Positions 35,318 to 42,912 of a stretch of DNA of 64,000 bases are shown in pieces; the stretch's first letter is position 1; each line of letters opens with the position of its first letter. The translations under genes and the position numbers were made by a program. The stretch comes from Streptomyces sp. NBC_00663 (GTDB lineage: Bacteria > Actinomycetota > Actinomycetes > Streptomycetales > Streptomycetaceae), in assembly GCF_036226885.1 (NCBI RefSeq), contig NZ_CP109027.1, positions 6,572,001 through 6,636,000 on the forward strand, in the 5' to 3' direction. Below the pieces are notes generated by a model. It was not told where the DNA came from. It ran no database searches and saw only the letters and a program-made list of their open reading frames with translations.

Positions 35318-36156
35318 TCGGGCGTGCGGAGGCGGGTGTACACGTCGTCCGGAGTGAGGTCGAGGCGGTCCTTGTCCGGCTCCCAGCGGCGCAGCACCGC
35401 CGCCGACGCCCGCGCCATCTCCGGCGGCAGTCCTACGGAGTCCAGGGCGGCCGCGATCTCCTCCATCTCCGGCGCCCAGCGCCACGCACGGGCGGCCACG
35501 CTGGGGAAGTGGTCGACCTCGGCGAGGATGCGCGCCGTCAGCTCCCGCCCCTCCCGGGTGAGTTCGTCACCGACGCCATGGCTCGCGGCGAGGGCGTGGG
35601 AGACGGCGGCCAGGACACGCGCCGACTTCTGGAAGGAGGCGTAGGCCATCTTCAGCGCCGACGCGGCGCCGATTCCGGCGTCGAGCGGGCGGGCCGGGAC
35701 GTCCGTGCCCTCGAAGAGCGCGGCGACCCGGGCCACCGCCGCCGCGTCGCCGCTCAGATAGAGGCGGGGGCCGCTGCCTCCGGCCGGCGGGCCGCCGATG
35801 AGCGAGCCGTCGACCATGAGCGCGCCGCGTTCGGAGCAGGCCTTGGCGATGCGGGTCGCCCGGTCGGGGCTGATGGCGTTGGCCTCGACGTAAACGCCCC
35901 GGAAGCCGTGCTCCAGGACCTCGTGGGCGACGTCCTCCGCGGCGTGCGGCGGGCAGATGGAGAGGACCAACTCACTGACGGACAGGGCGGATTCGAGAGA
36001 CTCGGCCGCCTCCAGGCCCGCCTGACGTGCCCGTTCCACGGAAGCCGGGCCGCGGCCTGTCGGGACGTACAGCACGCGGGCTCCCGTGTGGGTCGCCTGG
36101 CCGCCCACCGGGGCGCCCATGGCCCCCGGATGCAGGAGCGTCACCGTTGTCGTCAT
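35296..36156 (-). CDS. NAD(P)-binding 6-phosphogluconate/3-hydroxyisobutyrate dehydrogenase-like protein
   Basis: 286 residues. N-terminal Rossmann domain starts TVTLLHPGAMGAPVGG, where the usual GxGxMG is HPGAMG. The C-terminal all-helical DUF1932-type domain has GAASALKMAYASFQKSARVL, placing the catalytic-type Lys. The motif VDGSLIGGPP corresponds to the substrate loop. Substrate unknown. ATG 36156 has GGGAGG upstream and is preferred to an in-frame start at 36243. Divergent from the expansin-like gene, sharing about 100 bases of promoter space. Confidence 0.82.
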   Translation of the reverse strand: MTTTVTLLHPGAMGAPVGGQATHTGARVLYVPTGRGPASVERARQAGLEAAESLESALSVSELVLSICPPHAAEDVAHEVLEHGFRGVYVEANAISPDRATRIAKACSERGALMVDGSLIGGPPAGGSGPRLYLSGDAAAVARVAALFEGTDVPARPLDAGIGAASALKMAYASFQKSARVLAAVSHALAASHGVGDELTREGRELTARILAEVDHFPSVAARAWRWAPEMEEIAAALDSVGLPPEMARASAAVLRRWEPDKDRLDLTPDDVYTRLRTPEGPSTTT

Positions 36157-36254
36157 TCGCGCCTCCCGCCCGGCAACCTTCTGGGATCCTGCGGCGACTG
36201 TACGTCGAAGGCTTCCGTCCCCGAAGCCCCACCCGACACACAAGGACCTCAGCC

Positions 36255-37205
36255 GTGGCGCCTCCCTCCTCGCACCGCCGTCCCCCCAAGTCGCGCGCCC
36301 TTCTCATCGCCGTCGCGGTGGGGGCCGTCGCGCTCCTCGCGTCCGTGATCGTGGCGTTCCGGCCCGGCGGCCACTCCGACGCCGGCTCAGGGACGGCCGT
36401 GTCCGTGGCCGACAGCAGCAGTTCGGCGGCGGTCACCTCGTCGTCCCCGGCGGCGACGCGGAAGCCGTCCGCGAGCGCTTCGCCGACTCCCAGCGCCTCG
36501 AAGAAGAAGTCCGCCACCCCGAAGGCCACCGCGTCCAAGCGCCCCAAGGCCACCAGCACCCCCAAAGCCCCTTCCGGCACCGGCTCGTTGGCGGGGCGGA
36601 TCAAGCCCGGGGTCACCTACAGCGGAGTCGCCACCTTCTACGACGCCGGGAACGGCGACGGCGCCTGCACCTTCGGCCCGGCCGGCGACGTCATGACCGC
36701 CGCCATGAACACCGCCGACTACGAGTCGTCCAAGGCGTGCGGGGCGTACGTCCAGGTCCGGGCCGCGAGCGGAGCGTCGATCACCGTGCGGATCACGAAC
36801 GAGTGCCCCGCGCCCTGCAGGGTCGGTCAACTCGACCTCAGCGCCCAGGCCTTCGCGAAGCTGGCCGCGCCGGTCAAGGGCGAGATACCCATCACCTGGA
36901 GCCTGGTGAGCCCCGGCACCACCGACACGCTCTCGGTCCGGTACAAGACCGGGTCCAGCCGCTACTGGTGCGGTATCCAGGTGCTCGGCCACCGGAATCC
37001 GGTGGCGAGGCTGGAGGTGCGTACCAGCGGCGGCTGGACCGTGTTGCCCCGCGCCGAGTACAACTACTTCCTCTCCGAGGCGGGTGCCGGCTGTGGTGGG
37101 GCGATCCGCGTCACCGACATCTACGGGGAGCAGCTGACGGTGGACGGGATCGCCCTCAGGCCGAACGTCGTGCAGGGGACGAGCCTGCAGTTCGCCCGGC
37201 ACTGA
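36255..37205 (+). CDS. Bacterial expansin-like (double-psi barrel) surface protein
   Basis: 316 residues. A membrane anchor (ALLIAVAVGAVALLASVIVAF), a 70-residue Ser/Pro/Lys-rich stalk, then a DPBB domain (GVATFYDAGNGDGACTFGP, ITNECPAP, LDLSAQAFAKLA) and a second expansin-type beta domain (RYWCGIQVLGHRNPVARLEV, about 215-316). Expansins loosen cell-wall polysaccharide networks without hydrolysis. The Asp expected in the active groove is in QLDLS. GTG 36255 has AAGGA 8 bases upstream. Convergent with the M4 protease gene, 2 bases apart. Confidence 0.85.
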   Translation: MAPPSSHRRPPKSRALLIAVAVGAVALLASVIVAFRPGGHSDAGSGTAVSVADSSSSAAVTSSSPAATRKPSASASPTPSASKKKSATPKATASKRPKATSTPKAPSGTGSLAGRIKPGVTYSGVATFYDAGNGDGACTFGPAGDVMTAAMNTADYESSKACGAYVQVRAASGASITVRITNECPAPCRVGQLDLSAQAFAKLAAPVKGEIPITWSLVSPGTTDTLSVRYKTGSSRYWCGIQVLGHRNPVARLEVRTSGGWTVLPRAEYNYFLSEAGAGCGGAIRVTDIYGEQLTVDGIALRPNVVQGTSLQFARH

Positions 37206-37207
37206 AC

Positions 37208-39610
37208 TCAGCTGGTCGTCACCGCCGTGTCGTCGACGACGAAGCTCGTCTGGAGCGAGGAGTCCTCGACGCCGGAGAACTTCAGCGTCACCGTCGTGCC
37301 CGCGAAGGCCGACAGGCTGAACGACTTCTGGACGTAGCCGGAGGCCGCGTTGAGGTTGGAGTAGGTGGCCAGGGTCGTCGAACCCGCGGTGACCGTCAGC
37401 TTGTCGTACTGGGTGCTGGTGGTGGTCTCGGCCGTGTCGATGTGCAGATAGAAGGTGAACGTGGTGCCCGTGCAGCCGCTCGGGACGGTCACCGACTGGG
37501 AGAGCGTGTCGGTGTGGGTGGCGCCGTAGCCGTCCAGCCAGGCCTTGTACGAGCCGGTGCGGGCGGCCTCGTCACTGTCGTTGGTGATGACACCGCTGGT
37601 CGCGGTCCAGGTGGTGTTCCCGGACTCGAAGCCCGCATTGCCCAGCAGCTGCGTGGAGGTGCAACTGCCTCCACCGCCGCTGGAGTTGACCGTCCAGGTG
37701 AAGGAGGCGGTGCCGGTCGCGCCGGTGCTGTCCGTGACCGTGACGGTCGAGCTGTACGTCCCCGCCGTGGTCGGCGTGCCGGTGACGGCGCCCGTGGAGC
37801 TGCTGATCGACAGGCCGGTCGGCAGGCCGGTCGCCGCGTAGGTCAGCGTGCCGCCGTTGGTGGAGGCGGCGCTGATCTGGAGGCTCACCGCGGTGCCGAC
37901 GGTCGAGGTCTGGCTGCCCGGGTTGGTGACCGTGACGCCGGTGGTCGGGACCGTGATGTGGCTGCCGACGTTGATGCCCGCGAAGGCGTTGCCGACCCCG
38001 GCGTACTGCGTGGAGCTGGTGCCGTAGAGGGCCGCGGCGGCGTTGAGGGCGGCGGTGCGGGCGCCCGCGTAGTTGGTGCTGGACGTCATGTACGTCGTCA
38101 GCGCCTTGTACCAGATCTGTAGGGCGGCGGCCCGGCCGATGCCGGCGACGGCGACCCCGTCGGAGGTCGGGCTGTTGTAGGTGACGCCGTTGATGGTCTT
38201 GCTGCCGCTGCCCTCGCTCAGCAGGTAGAACATGTGGTTCGCGGGGCCGGACGAGTAGTGCACGTCCAGGTTGCCGACGCCCGAGTACCAACTGTCCGCC
38301 GACGAACCGTCCTTGTCGGGCTCGTCCATGTAACGCAGCGGTGTGCCGTCGCCGTTGATGTTGATCTTCTCGCCGATGAGGTAGTCGCCCACGTCGGTCG
38401 AGTTGTTGGCGTAGAACTCCACACCGGTGCCGAAGATGTCGGAAGTGGCCTCGTTGAGACCCCCCGACTCACCGGTGTAGTTGAGCCCCGCCGTGTTGGA
38501 GGTGACGCCGTGGCTCATCTCGTGGCCGGCCACGTCCAGCGAGGTCAGCGCGTGGGTGCTGCTGGTGCCGTCGCCGTAGGTCATGCAGAAGCAGTCGTCG
38601 TCCCAGAAGGCGTTGACGTACGCCGTGCTGTAGTGGACGCGGCTGTAGGCGGCGACGCCGTCGTTCTTGATGCCGCTCCGGCCGAAGGTGTTCTTGTAGA
38701 AGTCCCATGTGACCTGCGCCCCGTAGTGCGCGTCGACCCCGGCGGTCTGGGTGTTGGACCCCGACCCGGTGCCCCAGGTGTCGTCGGTGTCGGTCATCAG
38801 CGTGCCGGTGCCGGACGTGCCGTTGTTGAGGCTGTACGTCTTGTGGCCGCCGCGCGTGGTGTCGTACAGCTGGTACGTCGAGCCGGACAGCGTGGTCCCG
38901 ATGGTGACCGTGCCGCTGTACTGGCTGTTGCCGGTGCCGGTCTCGATGCCCTCGAAGCGGGAGAGTTCGGCGCCCGTGCCGGCGTCGGTGATGACATGCA
39001 GTTTGCTGGGTGTGCCGTCGTCCTGGAAGCCGGTGACGACCGTCTCCCAGGCCAGCTTCGGGGTGCCCTCGCCGGCCCAGATCACCTTGCGGGCGCTCTC
39101 GGCGGCCGGGCTGGTGGCGTCGAGCGCCTTGGCGGTCTTCAACGCCTTCGACCGGGCGGAGGACTTGCCGAACGTCGCCGTCGTCGACTTGACCGAGACG
39201 GTACGGCGGTTGTTGTTGAAGCTGGTGCTCACGGTGCCGGCGGCCTGCGAGGCCGGGGGCGTGTGGACGACCAGGTCGCCGCCGAGGACGGGGAGGCCGG
39301 CGTAGGTGCGCTCGTAACGGGTGTGCAGCGTGCCGTCGTTGTCCTTGACGACGTCCTTGACGAGCAGCTTCTCCTTGGTGCCGAGGCCGATCGCCCGGGC
39401 GGTCGTGCCCGTCTTCGCGGAGGCGCTCTTGATGAGCGCGGTGCGCTGGGCCGGAGAGAGCTTGGTCTCCAGGCCGCCGGTGCGCAGCGGGCTCGGGTGG
39501 GGGGACGCGGGCGCCGCGGTCGCGGGGACCGCCTGCAAGCCGAGGGCCAGCAGCGCGGCCGTGGCCGCCAGGGCTCCGGCGGTGGCCGCCGGACGGGGGG
39601 TTCGTCTCAC
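37208..39610 (-). CDS. Large secreted M4 metalloprotease with Ig-like and C-terminal beta-sandwich domains
   Basis: 800 residues: signal peptide (residues 1-33), FTP/PepSY propeptide, M4 catalytic domain (VAGHEMSHGVT; GGLNEATSDIFG; LDVHYSSGPANHMFYLL), then a putative Ig domain (about 575-660: LTYAATGLPTGLSISSSTG) and a C-terminal carbohydrate-binding-like sandwich (about 665-800: LLGNAGFESGNTTWTATSG) with a Cys pair. The catalytic half is close to the smaller protease at 9197-10867. Start ATG 39610. Extra domains should anchor it to polysaccharide or protein surfaces. Confidence 0.93.
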   Translation of the reverse strand: MRRTPRPAATAGALAATAALLALGLQAVPATAAPASPHPSPLRTGGLETKLSPAQRTALIKSASAKTGTTARAIGLGTKEKLLVKDVVKDNDGTLHTRYERTYAGLPVLGGDLVVHTPPASQAAGTVSTSFNNNRRTVSVKSTTATFGKSSARSKALKTAKALDATSPAAESARKVIWAGEGTPKLAWETVVTGFQDDGTPSKLHVITDAGTGAELSRFEGIETGTGNSQYSGTVTIGTTLSGSTYQLYDTTRGGHKTYSLNNGTSGTGTLMTDTDDTWGTGSGSNTQTAGVDAHYGAQVTWDFYKNTFGRSGIKNDGVAAYSRVHYSTAYVNAFWDDDCFCMTYGDGTSSTHALTSLDVAGHEMSHGVTSNTAGLNYTGESGGLNEATSDIFGTGVEFYANNSTDVGDYLIGEKININGDGTPLRYMDEPDKDGSSADSWYSGVGNLDVHYSSGPANHMFYLLSEGSGSKTINGVTYNSPTSDGVAVAGIGRAAALQIWYKALTTYMTSSTNYAGARTAALNAAAALYGTSSTQYAGVGNAFAGINVGSHITVPTTGVTVTNPGSQTSTVGTAVSLQISAASTNGGTLTYAATGLPTGLSISSSTGAVTGTPTTAGTYSSTVTVTDSTGATGTASFTWTVNSSGGGGSCTSTQLLGNAGFESGNTTWTATSGVITNDSDEAARTGSYKAWLDGYGATHTDTLSQSVTVPSGCTGTTFTFYLHIDTAETTTSTQYDKLTVTAGSTTLATYSNLNAASGYVQKSFSLSAFAGTTVTLKFSGVEDSSLQTSFVVDDTAVTTS

Positions 39611-39856
39611 TCTTGCTCCTACTGCGACGGCCGCACGCCGGCGGCCGGTGACAGACCGGGCAGACGGATGTGCTGTCCGGGTCGGGCTGAGCGGTGCAGT
39701 GCAGGGCCGAGCAGGTGGAGGGAGAATGACAGGATTGACGTAGGCATGTCATGCGTGCGGCGGTCAATCGAGGGCTGTGCGGCGGCCGTAGAGGGTTAAC
39801 CCTCTACCCGCCTGTGTGTCCTCTGTGTCGGGCCTGTGTCCCGTGGCGGGACGGCC

Positions 39857-40558
39857 TCAGTGGAGGCGGCGCGTGACCGCCGTGCGCAGGGCCGTGCGCA
39901 CCGCCTCGGGCGGCGGCGGGCCGTCGGTCCCGGCGCCGGCGGTGAGCGCCGCGGCGACCGTGTGCAGCTTGGTGTTGGACAGCTGCGACGTCTCGCGCAG
40001 GATGTGCCAGGCGTCGTCCGGCGTACAGGCGTGGGCGGCCATGAGGATGCCGCGGGCCTGGTCGATCACCGGCCGGGAGACGATCGCCTGCCGCAGCTGC
40101 CGGACCTCCGTGCGCAGCATGTGCAGCTGTTCCGCGCGCTCCAGGGCCACCACGGAGCAGGCCGGCGGATCGGCCTCGGGAGCGGGGGCGGACGCCGTCG
40201 CGGGCGGCGGTGTCGCGTGCAGCGGGTCGGTGGTGTCGAGGCCGGCGAGTTCCAGGATGCGGCGCGGCTGGCCGCTCCAGTGCGTGGCGGCCACGGGGAT
40301 GTGCCGGAGGCGGCGGTAGTGGTCGAGCCGTTCCAGGAACTGGAGCCCCGCCGTGTCCATGAACACCACGTCGGCCATGTCCAGTTCGACCCGGCGGACA
40401 TCGGACGGCAGGGCCGTCAGCGTCTCGTCCAGGACGTCCGCGCAGCCGTGCACGAGCTCGCCGCGCGGCCTCAGCTCGGCGCGGCCCTCGTAGGTACGTC
40501 CGTTGATGACCAGGGGCTTGAGCCGCCCCGCGAGAGTGGTGTGCGCCGCTGAGTCCAT
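39857..40558 (-). CDS. STAS-ANTAR fusion regulator, second copy
   Basis: 233 residues, same architecture as the protein at 8417-9076. STAS domain with VFMDTAGLQFLERL, where the phospho-acceptor pair S-S is T-A. ANTAR domain with SRPVIDQARGILMAAH and LSNTKLHTVAAALT. Probably binds nascent RNA as an antiterminator, gated by a partner kinase/ATPase. ATG 40558 (MDSAAH) has GAGGCGG upstream; an ATG at 40591 is possible. Divergent from a MEDS/HATPase gene, its likely partner. Confidence 0.83.
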   Translation of the reverse strand: MDSAAHTTLAGRLKPLVINGRTYEGRAELRPRGELVHGCADVLDETLTALPSDVRRVELDMADVVFMDTAGLQFLERLDHYRRLRHIPVAATHWSGQPRRILELAGLDTTDPLHATPPPATASAPAPEADPPACSVVALERAEQLHMLRTEVRQLRQAIVSRPVIDQARGILMAAHACTPDDAWHILRETSQLSNTKLHTVAAALTAGAGTDGPPPPEAVRTALRTAVTRRLH

Positions 40559-40731
40559 GTCCCCGCCTCGTCGGTCCCCGTCCGTCGTCACCGTGCCGTA
40601 CGCCCTGTTCGGGTCCGTTCGTACGGCTGACTAGCGCCTGCCCTGCGCGCGGCGGGCTACACCCGCCCGGCGGGAATGATCGGCCCCGCGGTGGGTACGC
40701 GCGGTTTCGTCGAGGATCAGCGGGGAGCTGT

Positions 40732-40763
40732 ATGAGCGGCACGGCATGAGTGACACGGCATGA
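40732..40763 (+). repeat. 14-bp tandem repeat making a ladder of overlapping start/stop codons
   Basis: ATGAGCGGCACGGC, ATGAGTGACACGGC, ATGAGCGGCGCG follow one another with period 14. The first two ATGs (40732, 40746) each open a 5-codon frame (MSGTA, MSDTA) whose TGA overlaps the next ATG; the third ATG (40760) starts the real protein. The only good ribosome site (GGGGAG) is before the first ATG. Confidence 0.85.
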
Positions 40764-41743
40764 GCGGCGCGAGCGGGCTGGGCGGGCCCGGCCGGTCGGA
40801 CGGTGCGGCCGAGGCCGGGGCGTTCGTCCATCTCGCGCTGTTCTACCGGGACACCCGGGACTACCTCGACGGCACGCTCCGCTTCGTCCGGGAAGGGCTC
40901 GCCGCGGGGGAGCCCGTCGCCGTGGCGGTGCCCGGGGAGAATCTCCGGCTCGTGCGGGAGGGGCTCGGGGCCGACGCCGAATCCGTACGTCTGCTCGACA
41001 TGCGTGAGGCCGGCCGCAACCCCGGGCGGATCATCCCCGGGGTGCTGCGGGCCTTCGCCGACGCGCAGCCGGCGGGGCGCCGGGTACGGATCGTCGGCGA
41101 ACCGATCTGGGCGGGCCGCAGCTCCGTCGAGTACCCCGCCTGCGTCCAGCACGAGGCCCTGATCAACGCCGCCTTCGCGGGCCGTACGGCGACCATCCTG
41201 TGCCCGTACGACGTCCGGCGCCTCGACAGCCGGGTGCTCGCCGACGCCCACGCCACCCATCCCACGGTCATCCACGACGGCAGGCCCGCGGACAGCGAGG
41301 CGTACGCGCCGGAGACGGTGGTCGCCCGCTACAACGAGCCGCTGGCCGCCGCGCCGGAGGTGTCGGCCGTGTGCTTCCCCTTCGACGGCGGCTCGCTGGC
41401 CGAGGTCCGCCACCGTGCCGCCGACGAGGCGGGCCGGCTGGGGCTGGCCGCGGCCCGGGTGCGCGACCTGGTGCTGGTCGCGGCCGAGCTGACCACCAAC
41501 AGCGTGGTGCACGGGGGCGGTCGTGGGGTGCTGCGGGTGTGGGGGGAGGGCGGGACGGACGGGGCGGTGGTGTGCGAGGTGCGGGACTCGGGCGTGCTGA
41601 CCGACCCTCTCGCGGGGCGCCGCCCGGCTCCGCCGGCCCGGCCCGGCGGGCGGGGGCTGCTGCTGGTCAACCTGGTGGCGGACCTGGTCCGGACCCACAC
41701 CGACGGGGCGGGGACGGCCGTACGGTGCTGGTTCGGGCGCTGA
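40760..41743 (+). CDS. MEDS sensor plus HATPase anti-sigma-type regulatory kinase
   Basis: 327 residues. N-terminal MEDS domain (about 22-180: FVHLALFYRDTRDYLDGTLRFV; RIVGEPIWAGRSSVEYPACVQHEALI) seen in DcmR-type sensors. C-terminal GHKL ATPase of the RsbW/SpoIIAB kind (about 200-327): N-box LVAAELTTNSVVHGG, G1 VRDSGVL, G2 GGRGLLLVNLVADL. It would phosphorylate or sequester a STAS partner or sigma factor. The STAS-ANTAR gene 200 bases away, divergent, is the obvious candidate. Translation probably reaches ATG 40760 through two upstream 5-codon frames. Confidence 0.85.
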   Translation: MSGASGLGGPGRSDGAAEAGAFVHLALFYRDTRDYLDGTLRFVREGLAAGEPVAVAVPGENLRLVREGLGADAESVRLLDMREAGRNPGRIIPGVLRAFADAQPAGRRVRIVGEPIWAGRSSVEYPACVQHEALINAAFAGRTATILCPYDVRRLDSRVLADAHATHPTVIHDGRPADSEAYAPETVVARYNEPLAAAPEVSAVCFPFDGGSLAEVRHRAADEAGRLGLAAARVRDLVLVAAELTTNSVVHGGGRGVLRVWGEGGTDGAVVCEVRDSGVLTDPLAGRRPAPPARPGGRGLLLVNLVADLVRTHTDGAGTAVRCWFGR

Positions 41744-41760
41744 CCGTCGGGTGCGCGGCG

Positions 41761-42912
41761 TCAGGCGCGGAAGACGGCGGCCATGGCCGCGCCGCGCCGG
41801 CGCAGGGCGGCCAGGTCCTGTTGGCGCCAGGTGCAGCTGAAGCGGGTGTCGGACGCGACGGCGTGGTGGAGGGCGGCGTCGCAGGCGCGCTCGAAGGCCG
41901 CCAGGCGGGGGAGGACCTCGGCGGGCAGGCGGGCGGTCGCCGGATCGGGGAGGGGTCCCGGGGCGGCGTGGAAGCGGTCGTCGACAGGAGGCAGGCCCGC
42001 GGCGTGGCGGACGCCGGCCAGCTCCAGACAGGCCAGGGCGCGATGCCAGTCGTAGCGGGACCAGAACGGCAGGCGTTCGGGGAGCGGCTGATGGGCGAGC
42101 CGCAGCCGGATCAGGTGGGCGGGGTCCGCGGGGTCGCCCTCGTCGGCGGACAGGAGCAGTGAGTAGACCGACTCCTCGGCCGCGACCAGGGCATCGCCCG
42201 GCATCTCCGGATTGGACAGGGCGTCGAGCTGTCGGGAGGCCGACCGGGCGGCCGGGCCGTCGTTGCCGAACTGCGCCAGATTGCACCGGCACTTGGCCAG
42301 CTGCCAGGGCGCGACCGGCTCCTCCCGCGTCGACCCGACCAGTTCCGCCCACCGCGCGGCCTCCTCGCGCCGGCCGAGCTGTAGACAGAAGTAGCAGGCG
42401 GCGGAGGCGGCATGGGACGAGTAGGTCTGCGGTCCCGGACCCTCCCGGCCGGCCCAGGACCGCTCCGCGGCGTCCAGCGCGGCGGCCCAGTTCCCCCGGT
42501 TGGCGAGCAGCGCGCTCCTGAAGTAGTGGGTCCTGGGGCCCTCGTCGCCCCAGGCGCGGACCGCGAACTCCGCCAGGACGTCCATCTCGTGGTCCAGGTC
42601 GCCGACGGTCAGGTCCTCGTCGATGGCGTGCATCAGGAACACGGTGTGCAGCCAGTACTGGCCCTCGGCGTCGTGCAGGTACTCCAGTTGCTGCCGTGCC
42701 TCCAGGAGCAGCCGGATGCCGCGGTCCGGGTCGGCCGAGTAGGACCAGGCGTCGGCCGCCTCCCGGAGCGCGTCGAACGCCGCCTGCTTGTCGCCGAACT
42801 CCGCGGCCAGCTGGTACGCCCGCTCGTACAGCAGGCCCGCGGTCCACATGTCACCGCCGCGGTACGCCTCCCTCGCCTTTTCCATCAGGTCGGCGTACTC
42901 GTCCGGACTCAT
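41761..42912 (-). CDS. TPR-like helical repeat protein coupled to HSP90-like gene
   Basis: 383 residues, predicted all-helical, cytoplasmic. EYADLMEKAREAYRGGDMW and LYERAYQLAAEFGDKQAAFD near the N-terminus, ALREAADAWSYSADPDRGI, and NRGNWAAALDAAERSW have TPR/SEL1-like helix-pair spacing. No catalytic motif is visible. ATG 42912 overlaps the stop of the HSP90-like gene by 4 bases (ATGA), so the two proteins are made together. Eukaryotic HSP90 recruits TPR co-chaperones, so a co-chaperone or sensor role is attractive but inferred. No family name can be given. Confidence 0.75.
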   Translation of the reverse strand: MSPDEYADLMEKAREAYRGGDMWTAGLLYERAYQLAAEFGDKQAAFDALREAADAWSYSADPDRGIRLLLEARQQLEYLHDAEGQYWLHTVFLMHAIDEDLTVGDLDHEMDVLAEFAVRAWGDEGPRTHYFRSALLANRGNWAAALDAAERSWAGREGPGPQTYSSHAASAACYFCLQLGRREEAARWAELVGSTREEPVAPWQLAKCRCNLAQFGNDGPAARSASRQLDALSNPEMPGDALVAAEESVYSLLLSADEGDPADPAHLIRLRLAHQPLPERLPFWSRYDWHRALACLELAGVRHAAGLPPVDDRFHAAPGPLPDPATARLPAEVLPRLAAFERACDAALHHAVASDTRFSCTWRQQDLAALRRRGAAMAAVFRA

